DNA of 64,000 nucleotides from Anastrepha obliqua (lineage: Eukaryota; Arthropoda; Insecta; Diptera; Tephritidae): assembly GCF_027943255.1 (NCBI RefSeq), contig NC_072896.1, positions 46,774,501 through 46,838,500 of the forward strand. Reading direction: 5' to 3'. Below are positions 20,601-32,311 of this stretch, piece by piece. The translations under genes were made by a program, and so were the position numbers. Every line of letters starts with the position of its first letter. Position 1 is the first letter of the stretch. Under the pieces are notes generated by a model, which saw only the letters and a list, made by a program, of their open reading frames with translations, did not search any database and had not been told where the DNA came from.

Positions 20601-22455
20601 ATATCTTCATTAATTTGAGTCCCAAATGTTAATATTTTAGTGACAAATGAAGAATAATGAGGAATATTTATAAACTCATAGCAATACAAATATTTTCGTA
20701 ATATTTGAAAATTCAGTCAATATTCATCTAAGTTTTATCACGACTGTTAAAAATGTTTTAAGTTTGATCTTTTCAAGCATAGAACCGTTAGGTTATCCTC
20801 ATTTTTTAACTTCCAACTTGCAGCTTCGTTTTTAGATTTCCACCTTCAAAGTGCTAAACTAACTAACGACATACACACACATGTATGCATATATTTATTT
20901 ATTTTACTTACGGAATAAAGCGCGAATAAGCAGGTAATATATATGTACGTACATATATACATTTGTCAGGGTATCCTTTATTTGCATCAAAAATCACGTA
21001 TAGATATGCAAATATTTTTTCCTGTTAGCGGGCTCAAGTGTACCGGGTGGTTCAAATAAAAGTATACTTTTAGAATAAAATAAAATGAATCCTTGTTTTA
21101 GTTTGTTGCGAGTTTTTTTACAGAACACGATTTTATTTAATTAGCTACCTCGGCTGACTACTCAATTTTCCAAGCCATCGCTGACGATTTGTGTCTTTAC
21201 CCCATGAGTGTACGTTTTCGGAGGAGTCAAGAGTTTAGGTTATTTGTAAATCGACTGCATTACACCGATATTTCTACCTGCTAAAGGCTTTAACGGACTC
21301 AAATCGCTGCGCCAAGCCTAGCAATTGGCATCGCCCATACGGCAAATGGCAAGGTTATCGAACATAGTAAGCAAAAGATCAAAGATTGCTTGATGGGATG
21401 TGCCACAGTATTCACAAACTTGCGGAAACCAAAACCTGGCTTTTATTACCACATTCTTGTGACGATATAATTTGTCATGAAGTGCCAACATGTTGCTATT
21501 TGACACAGCAACATTTGTTTAACATTTTGTCATAACTTCAAATTACAGGTTTTCTCTAGAGTGGAACTTTCACTCAATGTGATTATAAAAACCTAGCGTA
21601 AGTTCATATTTTCAGACCATAGAAAACCAATAATTATTGCTCCATAACCCATGTGTGGGGACCTGTAGCATTTTCAACAACACGGGTCAATTGTGCCACC
21701 ACCTAAAAATCCTTACGAAACTAGTGGGTTTTTGGATCTCCCAAAGTTGAATGTGTTTATAAATTCAATGGAGAAGAAATAGGGGTCCTTCATCAGGATG
21801 TCATGTCCAAAAATCAGCAGAGTTTGCGAATCAAGTATTGGGTTTGTCTTTAAGTATTAATAAAACAATAATACGAGGTTTTCGTTCAAGATTCTCAAAA
21901 GCATGGTGCATGGAACATTGAGTTATTGATTGATAAGTTGCATACCCTCGGCTACAACAGGGGCGCATACTGTTGCAAGAGCTCAATCTAACTAGAGAAA
22001 AGTCATAACTTCAGCGGCTGGCGTTTTTCCTTAGTTCTGTCACAGATGTGCTTTGAACCTGCGTGGCTGAATTTATTCGCCATTTATTTACACCAATCAC
22101 TTGGTTTTGAAAAGACGCCAAATATAAAAGGCAGCTCTCGTACTATTTATTGAGCTAGGCATTTAGGGACAGTAACTGATCGACATTCACTTGGGAGTAG
22201 CCAGGACGATTCTTCTGCATATGGTCCAAGCAGCTCACGACTTCCAGGTTTCCAACTTCACTCAAGTGTCCTTTAGGTAGCTTCCGAACATCTGTTCGAG
22301 AGCGATCTAATGTGAAAAGCAATTCAGGATATCCGGTTGTGCCTTGTGCTTGGGACCCGCTGCCTTGGGGGACCATCCCCGCACTCTCCCAATGAAAATT
22401 AAAACAAAGACTTATACCTACCTACCCGGATGGCGACCACCGCAAACGGACTGTG
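20601..22455. other. TE-poor spacer
   Basis: A+T-rich DNA. At 21040 ACCGGGTGGTTCAAATAAAA could be a mariner end, but no body follows. A minus-strand frame at 22155-22376 has weak similarity to LINE C-termini (LFTLDRSRTDVRKL) that I cannot confirm. No gene is recognised. Confidence 0.35.
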
Positions 22456-22459
22456 ATAT

Positions 22460-22672
22460 GTAGTCCGGATAGATACAAACGCTCCGGCTCTGAAAGTATT
22501 CGATGCGGTACCAGTTGGGTAGCACAGGAAGAGGGAGCCCTTCTTTGCGTTGGAAAGGTCAGGTGGAGAAGGACTTGGCTTCACTTGGTGTGTCCAATTG
22601 GCGCTGGTTAGCACGAGAATGAAACGACTGGCGCGCTTTGTTAAACTCGGCCAAAATCGCGTATCGCTTTGT
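22460..22672 (+). mobile_element. RTE LINE 3' fragment
   Basis: Matches the last ~210 bp of the RTE family at nucleotide level: GATACAAACGCTCCGGCTCT, ATTCGATGCGGTACCAG, CTTGGTGTGTCCAATTGGCG and CTTTGTTAAACTCGGCCAAA. It is more diverged inside than the 54336 copy and ends after AAAATCGCGTA. Confidence 0.8.
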
Positions 22673-23284
22673 GAGGTTTGTACAGCAGATATAAAGGGTT
22701 GTGATGGCAAAAAAAGATAGTGAGGACTTAACTGCTCAAATGTGTGTTTGAAATTTTCGAGTTCTTAAATAATTCAACAGCATTTCTTTAGTTTTCCAAC
22801 GTCAATAGTACTGTGTATAAATAATTTATGAAACTTGAAAAAAGTGCTGACAAAGAAGTAAGAATAATTAAAAGTATCGCTTGAAAAAACTCGATGTACT
22901 CGAGCCCAAGCTCGAAAATTTTCGAGTAATGAGCATCGAAAGACTTGAGCGAGTACTCGTTGCTCACCTGTGTGAAGTGTTCAACAATGTGTGAAGAAAA
23001 CAGAGAACTCTGAAATAATGTGAATTTTTAAATAAAATCGATTTTTTTATTCAACATAATCGCCCTCGCCCTCAGTACACTTACTCCAATGATTCTCTAA
23101 TAATTTTATGTCATCTTTACAATAATTTTCCGAAAGCTCTGTTCCACAGCTGCAAAAACGACAAAAACTTTCCGAACAGTTTTTCAATACGTAGTTCCTC
23201 AAATGAAATATAGAGTAGTAGTTCATCTGAGAAGCCTAAGGTATCAACAGCTTCAGGCTTAGTCAAAATTTGATATTCACAAAT

Positions 23285-23825
23285 AATTTCTTAATGTTGG
23301 CTGTGGCCAACTTTCTTAGCTCGGAGCTCGTTCTACCACTCCCTTCTGCAGCCATCAAAGCCACAGTTAGCAAAGGGGTTACTCTAACCCACAAGCGAGT
23401 TTGGCAGGCTGAGAGAGGCTGCAGATGAACAAAACTGATGTTACCTGTACCTCCTGTCACTAAGCAGAAGGAATTGTAGGCAGCTGGTTGGACTGATGGT
23501 GGGCCTCTTTCTATGAGCAAAGCACATGGAAGCGGTAAGCATCTCAGACAGTGCACTCAGCTCAGCATGTTGAGAGGAGTATGAGACGACGGACTATTTT
23601 TTGTGCGTCTGCCCAGCTTTCGCTCGAATTAGGCTTGAGGTCTTTGGCAGTGATGTGTTAAGAACTGGCCACCTTGGCTCTTTGGCACCACAAGATCCAC
23701 TCAGATTTCTTTGGAGGTCGAGTAGATTTAAAGAAAATTAAAAAAGGAACCCGAATGCAGTACAATGGACTTCATTTTGTCTGAGTGCTATACTTGCTAG
23801 TCTGTTCCGACAAAAAATAAATAAT
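23285..23825 (+). pseudogene. LINE family C 3' end, plus orientation
   Basis: Nucleotide and protein similarity to 26045-26732 (which is reversed): SSELVLPLPSAAIKATVSKR, QAERGCRWTKLMLPV, then a frameshifted CLPSFRSN region, and the 3' end GGAGGTCGAGTAGATTTAAA...CTTGCTAGTCTGTTCCGACAAA. It is the post-RNase H C-terminus and 3' UTR of a non-LTR element. Confidence 0.65.
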
Positions 23826-24010
23826 GTTTGCTGTTATTACTGCACTTTTTGGACGTCCACTACGTGGTTTATCTTCAGCGCTTGTAAGGTCATTTGGAAA
23901 TGAAGGAGCAGACTCATTTAATACTTTTATAGGTTTTCTCAGATTTTCTATTGCTGCAGGGGCTGCCGAAGGAAAAAAATTTGCATCTGCGCGATAGTCG
24001 GTCATTTTCT
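23826..24010 (-). pseudogene. mariner N-terminal fragment
   Basis: A minus-strand frame contains LNESAPSFPNDLTSAEDKPRSGRP (split by a deletion), matching the ESAPS...EDxPRSGRP linker of mariner DNA-binding domains. No catalytic domain is seen. Confidence 0.4.
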
Positions 24011-25035
24011 TTGTAAAACATGGACTGGTCCATCAACTTCAATAGGCGTTAAAAGAAAGAAGGAATGTACAGATCGAAATAAAATTGTTTGTGTGTTGTA
24101 ATGAAAAATTGGATAACAAAAAATTGGTTAATATTTGGCGCATTCAAAACTTTTAGGGGACTAAAGGGACTCAATTCTTTTCTCGGTCGTAAGATATTTA
24201 GTCAAAATTTTGAGCGAAAGCAGCTTCGGTGGAAGATACGATTCATAAGTATACCAACACTTGGATCGCCCAGTATTTGTAGTGTACGTGCCTACATACT
24301 GAGTCCCACACCCGCTTCGACTTGGTACAATATCTCAGAAAATTGCATTTGCAATTTCGATTATGTACGAGTGAATCAGAAAAATCGACTATATCCATGA
24401 AAATGTAAATATGTATGTATGTATGTATGTATATATCTCTGAATTTTTCTATGCATGCCTTCAAACTCAAATAATTTTTCTATGCATTTTTTATGAGTGC
24501 TAGAAAAGAGTTCAAATTCCGCATAATGGCATTCAAATTGAATATAAATCAATACGAATGTAAATCTGCTATGCAAAGGTTCATAGCGAATATCAAGAAA
24601 AAATGATTTGAGAAAAGGTGAATGTTTCACTTTACATACAAAAATTATATTCCCCGTTAACAAACATAGTGACGCTTGGTAAATTTTTGATTATGTCAAC
24701 GTAAATATTCCAGCATAAGTAATTAAACTACATACATATTTACATAGACATATTAGTGTATATATACAAACGCGAAAGATAAAATAGTGCCACGAGAATA
24801 ACAAAACGTCGAAAAAGTCACTTGACGTGTTTTCTAATTAAAAAAAATCGATTAAATTTAATTTACTTATGGTGCACGTCTTTGGTATGATTCCAGAAGC
24901 TGCATGCGAGTTGTTTTCTCTTTCGAAGCTCTACTACTCACATAGTATATTCTATTAAATTTCTATTTCGTGGCATAAAGTGCTGAGTAAAGCAACAATA
25001 CGAGGGTTAGCCTTTATATTTCTCTCTCTCCTCTA
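24011..25035. other. unassigned spacer
   Basis: A+T-rich with a (TATG)n microsatellite at 24410-24435. No gene or element is recognised. Confidence 0.4.
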
Positions 25036-25039
25036 TGTG

Positions 25040-25440
25040 CGTCCAAAGTGGTCTGGCCAAAACTGAATCTTAAAAGGAAGAATCTGCTTGCATTCAACAG
25101 ATCAACGACCAGCGTCACCACACAGTGTTATAATGGGTCAATCCACTATAGGCATCCTAGCAAGTAGAATGGGTGTACTTCACAATTACTTCTGTAGGAG
25201 TTATGGAGATGAAAATTAAATTGTGAATGTCCTGCCCTCCCAAATATCTTGGTGATTATTTCTTTGAAGACCTGGGAAATTTTGCAAAATGTGTCCCTGG
25301 AGGCACTAGTTACCTTCTTAGGTACCTAAAACAACTTAGTTAGGGGAAGAAAAACAAATGCAGGAAACACAATGGACCTTAAGGCTACCGACTGCCTTGT
25401 CTGAGACAAGCAACTTGGCTTACCTAACCTAACACTATCT
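25040..25440 (+). pseudogene. LINE C-terminal fragment
   Basis: Plus-strand pieces in shifting frames: TIGILASRMGVLHNYFCRSYGDEN (about 25145-25220), NCECPALPNI (about 25222-25250) and LEALVTFLGT (about 25290-25325). This is the Cys/His tail of an RNase H-type LINE (G.H..RMG...FCRSC.DE...HLLCECPAL). Confidence 0.6.
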
Positions 25441-25559
25441 GTGGTGGGTTGTAATTCGATATTTTTATCTAAAACTTTTATATTTTTTAACATAATCTTA
25501 CATATAATGCTTTCGCTTATGAGATTTATTTGTTCGTTTGTCAGTGAGTGAAAAATTCA

Positions 25560-27310
25560 TGTCGCACAAAAAAAGAAATTAACTCGTGAAAATTTTCGTG
25601 CGGTGATTTATTATGATTTTCAACATGAATTATCGAGGCAGGAGTGCATTCATTAACTTGCATTCACTTTTCGCGTTAAAGCACCACCTTCATAAAGCAC
25701 CACCTGTGAAACGCTGGTACAACGAGTTCCAATATGGTCATCGATTCTTGGCCATCGAAGATGAATTCCGTGAAGACCGTCCAAAGACGGTTGCTGTGCC
25801 ATATACATATAATCGATGCTGTACGTCAATTGACCACGCAAGATCTTCATGTGAAATACGAGTATCACGAGATAGAGGCATGTTTGGGCATTAGTGCGAC
25901 CAGCATATATTCAATATTACATGAACATTTGGCCGTCAAGAAAACCTGTTCTCGTTGATTATCGAATAATTTTACAAATACCCCAAAAAATAATCGATTT
26001 CATTGGTGTAAAGAAATGTTGACGAAATTCAGCAGAGGTGGTTCTTTTTTTTTTTTTTTTGTCGAAACAGACTAGCAAGTACAGCACTCAGTCATAACTA
26101 AGTCCATTGCATTGCACTCGGATTCCTTTTTAATTTTCCTTAAATCTACTCGACCTTCGAGTATCAATAATCTTGTGGTGCCAAGGAGCCATGATGGTCG
26201 CTTCTTAACACATTAGTGCCAAACACCTCAAGCCTGATTCGAGCGAAGGCCAGACAGATGCACAGAAAATGGTCCGCCATCTCATCCTCCTCTTCACATG
26301 CTGGGCAGAGTGTACTTCTGCTTAGTGGCAGGAGGAACTGCGAGCGTCGGTCGGACATGACAAGTAACATTAGTTTTGACCATTTGCAGCCTCTTTCAGC
26401 CAGCCAAGATCGCTTGTGAGTTGCTAACCGCGGCTTTGATGGCTGCAGAAGGAAGTGGCAGAACGAGCTCCGGGCCAAGGAAGTTGGCCTCAGAGCCCAT
26501 CCTAGCTAAGGAGTTAGAGGTCCCCTTACCCACGGTACCCACGTGTCCCGGGACCCATGTTAGCACCAGGATATTATGTCTGCCGACATAGTTTAACCTG
26601 GATTTACAGTACTCAACTACCCTTGAAGTGGCTGAAGGGCTGTCTAAGGGTGCAGCTTTGCTGTCGTTATAGGCATGTACAAGTCTGCCTCTCTATCTAT
26701 TTTCCTCAGCAAAGTTCATCGCTTTTTGAACCTGGTTCAAAGTACACCGAGGGCATCGTCACAGATGACGCATCTTGGATCTATGCATATAAGCCGGAAA
26801 CAAAACAAAAATTGTCCAAGATGAGCTTAAACTAACAAGAGTTGTTCGCGGAAGAAGCGCCTCAAAACAAATGGTCGCCTGTTATTTCGCATAAATCGGA
26901 AAATCTTGTCATGTCGCAACTGTATCACTGCAGAAATTTAAAACACACAATTCTGAAAGGTACGCAGAATTAAGGAAAACCAGCCGCCTAGGAAGAATTA
27001 TTCTTCCCCAGCTCTGACGTATCGGCTCATACAATAGAGTTTCTGAGTGCTAAAAAGATCGAATTAAAGGGTCGTCCACCTTACAGCACTGATTTGGCTT
27101 CTAATGATTTTGTTTTGCTCCAGATCATCAAAAGGTGAAAAATAAATTGCAAGACCAACGATTAGCAACGCCGGAAGAAGCTGTTGAGGCTTTTATACAG
27201 CTCGTTTTCGATGTATTCTCGTCTGAGTGGCAAAAGTGTTTTGGAAATTGTTAGAAACGAATGCAGGCGTGTATTGACTTCCAAGGCGATTATTTTGAAA
27301 AACAACAAAG
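25560..27310 (+). pseudogene. mariner transposase remnant, split by LINE family C
   Basis: The N-terminal half (25613-26038) has VKRWYNEFQYGHR, RPKTVAVP, YHEIEACLGISATSIYSILHEHLAVKK. The catalytic half resumes after the insertion at 26739: SKYTEGIVTDDASWIYAYKPETKQK (first Asp region), ASKQMVACYF, and near 27060-27300 the third-Asp part (PPYSTDLASNDFVLL) and the C-terminus FGNC.KRMQACIDFQGDYFEK, with frameshifts. The sequence rejoins across 26045-26732. It is dead. Confidence 0.75.
26045..26732 (-). mobile_element. LINE family C 3' end nested in mariner, with poly(A) tail
   Basis: Sixteen T at 26045-26060 are the poly(A) tail of a minus-strand element. TGGTTC flanks both sides (26039-26044 and 26733-26738), a short target duplication. 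The minus frame 26164-26478 encodes the C-terminus (WLAERGCKWSKLMLLVMSD, LFLCICLAFARIRLEVFG, with CPACEEEDEMADHF as the Cys/His motif). It is 5' truncated before RNase H. The same family is at 23285. Confidence 0.75.
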
Positions 27311-27559
27311 GCATTTTCATTATTATTTTACTGTGAGAGAGAACAGAAGAATGTATATTGCGGCTTTAAAGTTCTAAGGAAGTTCTTTTGAACATGTCTT
27401 CATTAGTGGCACAAATAAGAGTTCGACTGCATGCCATATTATATGGGATAACTAAAAATATAACAAAAAAGCGGCGAATGTAATGGGGTTTTGCGCGAAG
27501 ATGGATCGGTAATACTTTACAATATTTAAACTACAATATGTTGAACAATTTGCTCTACA

Positions 27560-29440
27560 GGCAGTGTAGAAAGACACAAAATAGTTGGAATAAGAAAGCT
27601 GTATTCTCTTTCTTGGATTAGTCGTAGAAAACGCGAGGAACGTTCTGAGACTGTCCGATCTAGAAAATTAACTTAAGAAGTAGAAGCGATCATTGACGAG
27701 AACCCTTCAAAATCAATGGGGACCATTGCGAGGGAGCTTAATGTTGCTGAGGGTGTTATCTCCCGGGTTGTCCATGAAGATGTGCGGTATAAATCTATAC
27801 TAATATTATAAAGAGGAAAACTTTGTTTGTTTGTTTGGTTGTAATGAATAGGCTCAAAAACTACTGGACCGATTTTAAAAATTCTTCGAAATCCATTAGA
27901 AAGCTACATCATCCACGAGTAACATGGATTATATTCTATTTTGGAAATAGGGCTCGAGATATAGGTCAAAACGTGGACCCGGGTAGCCTTCGGACGTGTA
28001 TGTACAATATGGGTATCAAATGAAAGCTGTTGATAAGTGCTTTAATACGGGGTAATTTTCATACCTATTGATGACTAGGGTCTCGAAATATATGCCAAAA
28101 CGTGGACCCGCCGTGTCTTTGCACCGAATAAAACCAAACTTACGCACATTGTTAAGTAAGTATTGAAAATGGATTTCGTAAAATTTGGTTGTAATTCGGA
28201 GCACTGGCAACGGGTACAGCGTTCTTTTGAACCAGCCATAATGTCGCTTACTTTTTTAACGCTTGGGCGGAACTGAACTGTCAAATTGACAGCGTGAGTT
28301 ATAATGTGTCAATATTTCTTTCTGATTTGGATGCCATAAGGAAAAAACGTAAGTGCAACATGTAAAAATTGTTTGTGAATTTTGGAACAGTGAATAATTT
28401 CTTAGGAAATTTGAGAGTTTAATGTGAAATCCGAATGAAATTATGTGTTCGTGGAAAACAAATTTTTTTTCGTTTTTTTTTTTTGAAAAATATAAATGGA
28501 TAATGGTTAAAAAAGCTCCAATGCTTAATAAAACATATAAATTGAAACGAAAAATTCATGAATGATCAGGAAAAAAGACGAGTCTTTATTCATATGGGGT
28601 GATGTGAAATTTAAAAACAATCTTTTTTTCCCGATTTTCAATTTATATTTTATATTTACTCAAAAACAAATAGAAAAACAAAAAATATTGTTTATGCCAA
28701 AGCGCTTGAATAAAGAATAAAGAAATAAATAATATGAAAATCATATATTTTCTGTTCTAAACCATATCTATTCTATTTTAGTGTGCCCAGCGAAGGGGGC
28801 CGGGTTTGCTAGTCTAATATAATGCGAAGGAAAAATTTAAAACGCCTTCTAAAAAGATGTTATGATTCTTTGCTGATGGAAATTTCTTTCTTAACCAAGA
28901 CCAAAAGACTAACCGCAGAAATGACAAATGGCTGTGTTCCATACAGAGGTACCTGTTGTGCACGAAGTTCCCAGCCCCTGTAATGGTTTTATGTGTTGTG
29001 AGCAACAAAGAACATTTCATGTCACCACACTTCTTTACTGAAGCATTACGACTACATTCGGCTATATTGAGCTTCTGGAGGCACTAGCAAAACACTGGAT
29101 TCATAGCATAGGCGGTGACAGCCCTTATATTTTTCAGCAAGACTCCTCTACTTCACACAAAGCGATGGCGACACAAAATTCGATGACCGAAAATGTTCAT
29201 GGCCAGATAACACCTAACTTATAGCCGGCTGAGTCTAAAGCCAAAAAGCATCCTCATTACACCATTTCTTCTCTGAAGGCTGCACTTAATACCGTTATGG
29301 TAAATATGAATGAGGATCATTTGATTCGGGCATGCAACCATTTGCAAACACGGATCGATGGGGTTTTTGCAGCTGGTGGAAATTTTATTGAGCGATTTTA
29401 TAGAAATAGAATAAGTTGTTGAGAAGTTTCATTGCATTTT
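27560..29440 (+). pseudogene. DD37D mariner-like remnant, split by a Helitron
   Basis: The N-terminal half (27560-27793) reads VERHKIVGIRKLYSLSWISRRK, VEAIIDENPSKSMGTI, ARELNVAEGVISRVVHEDVR. The rest (28813-29440) carries MRRKNLKRLLKRC, FADGNFFLNQDQKTNRRNDK, YIFQQDSSTSHKA (second Asp) and a C-terminus ending DHLIRACNHLQTRIDG. Frames shift repeatedly and the third-Asp block is corrupted. Removing the Helitron restores a continuous frame at the junction. This family is distinct from the DD37D copies at 2425, 32312 and 38323. Confidence 0.75.
27794..28812 (+). mobile_element. non-autonomous Helitron, short copy (1,019 bp)
   Basis: The 5' end is TCTATACTAATATTATAAAG and the 3' end GGGTTTGCTAG, preceded by a GC-rich GCCC...GGGC hairpin. 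It is inserted between A (27793) and T (28813), with no target duplication. The TC...CTRR ends, A/T insertion and 3' hairpin are Helitron hallmarks. No Rep/helicase coding is present. Two units of a ~128-bp tandem motif (27949 and 28077) lie near the 5' third. The 3' ~640 bp is nearly identical to the larger copy at 61755. Confidence 0.9.
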
Positions 29441-29826
29441 GTTCAAAATAAATTCGAATTAGTCTTACTCTCAAGTTGTCGTCAAATACCGTACGCACCC
29501 TCTAGTTTCATTGTAACGGCTGCGTCGGCTGCCAGGCAGTAGTTCATCGCATTAAGCCCATTTTGCGGCTCATTTCCTATGGTTTCGGCTCAAATATCAG
29601 TAGTAGCGCAATAGTATAATAAGGGCCTGTGTAATTTCTGTAAGCTTGCAGTGTAAAATCGCAACATAGTAGAGTTGGTTGATATAGTTCTGTTGCGTTC
29701 TTCGTTTACCGCAACAACGTTTGCTTCTTTTTCGAAGAAATATGTACCAATAATATCACCTCTCAAAAATCCACATCAAACAGTTACAGGATGCAGGGGC
29801 TTTTCTATGACTACCAGTTCACTTTA
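29441..29826. other. spacer between mariner remnant and MITE
   Basis: No element is recognised. A short stretch at 29700-29815 resembles degraded mariner text in minus orientation, too weak to annotate. It ends in the TTA at 29824-29826. Confidence 0.35.
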
Positions 29827-30545
29827 GGGGATCCGGTGGTTTAGAAATAAAAAAAAAATCATTTTTTTGTTTTTTCGATACTTCGATAGTATAGTATCTT
29901 AAGAATATACTGTGAAATTTTCAGGCAGAAAGCCCCAATATTATAGCTTCTACAGCTCATTAACTAGGTACAGAGCGGACCGCGCGCTCCTATACCCCAA
30001 ACTTTAAACTCATTTATCTCGAAACGACTTTTTTCGGCCTGGTGTTGTCAGAAAAAAAGAACTATTCAACCGAATCGTCTGAAATTTTAATATGTTGTTC
30101 ACAAAATCAATGGCTATCGCCCGCACCAGAATCATATTCTTATTTCAATTATTTCGTACTTTTTTTATTAAAAAAAAGAAAAAAAACGATTTTTGAGTGT
30201 CAAATTAGAAACCGCGCCATTTTGTAAATTTTTTTTATATTCTAGTACGGGACATAGCTGTAGTTATACTAATTAATAATTTTTGTGGTTTTTGTGCTTC
30301 AGATAAATAGAAAGGACAACACCGTCCAGGTCCAATTTTTCGGGAGGGTCAAGTTGACCCATTTTAAAAATTATTAAAATTAAAAACAAAAATTGTTTTT
30401 AATTTTTGTAATTTTTTTGTTTTTATGTAAAAGAAGTTGAGTAAAAAGCCTAAAAAATTTAAAAGTCGCTTTTCATTTTCTTTTTTGTAAAAAAAAAAAT
30501 ACTGAAAATACCCTAAATTTTCGAGCTTTAGACCACTGGAACCCC
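29827..30545. mobile_element. possible Harbinger-type non-autonomous element, 719 bp
   Basis: Termini GGGGATCCGGTGGTTTAGAA (29827-) and rc GGGGTTCCAGTGGTCTAAAG (to 30545) are inverted repeats, flanked by TTA at 29824-29826 and 30546-30548. A 3-bp TWA duplication is typical of PIF/Harbinger. The interior is A/T-rich homopolymer-laden sequence without a transposase. A piggyBac-type TTAA reading is less likely because the left flank is TTTA. Confidence 0.6.
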
Positions 30546-30548
30546 TTA

Positions 30549-32311
30549 ACACGGCCAATTTACTTGTTCATTTGTCTTCGTTTCTAATTTAATTCCTTCT
30601 TTTAGTACTCCAAAGTTTAATGCTGCTAATCTTATATTGATGAAATATACGGCAAGTTTATATTTTCCGATTCACGTCCACACTATCGGCAACAGCAACG
30701 AAATTCTCTGTTGGGTGGGCCGAATGAGCACAAGAATACCTTGGGTTGTTAGCTACTACGTCGATTTCTCGAGCTTTATTAAAAAATTTCTTCAAAAAAG
30801 GCGCAATAAGGACATCCACTTTGAAAGTAGGTTTTCAGTATTTCAAAACGTTGCTCAATCGTAAAGCAATCCATTTTTTTACCGCAAAGCAATTACTCTA
30901 CCCTTTTTTAAACGCGAAATAGTGGTCCCTGTCTAAATCTGCCATATGCTACCCTTTATCCGTCCAATGCCACCTGTGTTTAAATATGTGAATTCATGCA
31001 GTAAACGAAAAGAGCGATCCGGCATAAAATTCAACTTCCGGTATGCAGATTAATTTAAAATCACTCCTCTTCTTATTTTTGTGGAAGGTTGTTTTTTTTA
31101 TTCCTGTGCTCTTACTGGCACTTAAATGCTTTCGTTGTAAGAGTAATGTCGCACGCGGTACTCTTAACATGCGCCACATTAAGATGGGTGGAGGCGGCGG
31201 CTCTTACTGCTGCTGTAATGGAGGTGGATGTTTGGGTGTTGCCTACTGTCACATTTAATCTTAATTTAATATTCTGACTCAGCGCACTCTTGACGGTATT
31301 TAAAAATGCATTTAACACATTTAAATTTTTTTTGCCCACATTCGTAAGCTGAATCGGAAAGAAAAACCAAAAGAGAAAGAAAAACTGCCGACAATTTCCT
31401 ATGCGCATCGGCAAAGTGCGATTTTTACGCACACCGCTATTTTTAAATATTTTTTTTTATATTTTATGTTTTATAATTTTTTTTACATAAATTAATTACT
31501 AATAATGACTTTGCTGCGAGCTCAGTTCAGTGGGTGGTCGTTGCTGTGGAGTGAAAATTTATGTTAAAAATGCAAATGCATATGCAAGGACATCAACGCA
31601 CACTACGGCACTAACAGCGGTGCTTACATATGTATGTGGCGTTGCGACAGTGCGTCCCTGAAATAAGTTGACCAATGGCGTTGCCAACGAATGTTGCCGC
31701 GCAGCTGGAACTTCCTGTTTTTTATGGCGCGAGTTTACTCGCATTTAGCTATGTATGTATTGTGGATATGCCCCTGCATGCAGGAGTATGTATGTGAATA
31801 TGTAAATAGCTCGAGCGCATGCCTCTTTTGGCCCCTACTGGAGTCTTTATAACGCCCACGGCGTTATTGTGGTTATTCCCTGAGCGAAACTTTATTTTGC
31901 ACTGCATAAATTAAGACGCGCACCGCTGCGCTGTGTGTCTGTCCGGTAGTGTGTTGAAAGTGCATTTACATAGCTGGAAAGCAACGAAGCGTAAACGCGT
32001 TGTGTATTCCCTGTGTTGCAGTTCCATTCCTCAACACTTTTTCGTTCTAGCACTGACCCGTGCTTATGAAATTTAAGCAAAACAGGACAACAAATGTGCG
32101 CGTACAACACAATGGGCCAGTCGACGTACGTTAGCGTATAAAATTTCCATTTTTGACTATAACAATTTTAAATTTTTCCTGATGATCTTAAAAAGATTTC
32201 ATCTTAGCAAAAATATATATATAAGGTTGTCAAAAAAGTCTTGCGGTATTTTTATTGAATTCTCAATTATTCATAAAATTGGTTATAATAATGCGACTTA
32301 AGTCAAATATG
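30549..32311. other. TE-poor spacer
   Basis: Mixed composition, with long A/T runs at 31440-31500. At 32224 GGTTGTCAAAAAAGTCTTGC resembles a mariner 5' terminus, but no matching body follows before the DD37D remnant at 32312. Open frames at 31043-31432 overlap on both strands and look like chance. Confidence 0.4.

Noticed and set aside
29820..30550. piggyBac-type MITE with TTAA target
   Set aside because: The left flank is TTTA and the right TTAA; a shared TTA fits both sides without assuming a mutation.
31043..31432. Several overlapping frames with Cys-rich or Leu-rich text
   Set aside because: Frames overlap on both strands in all phases with no family motif; treated as chance.
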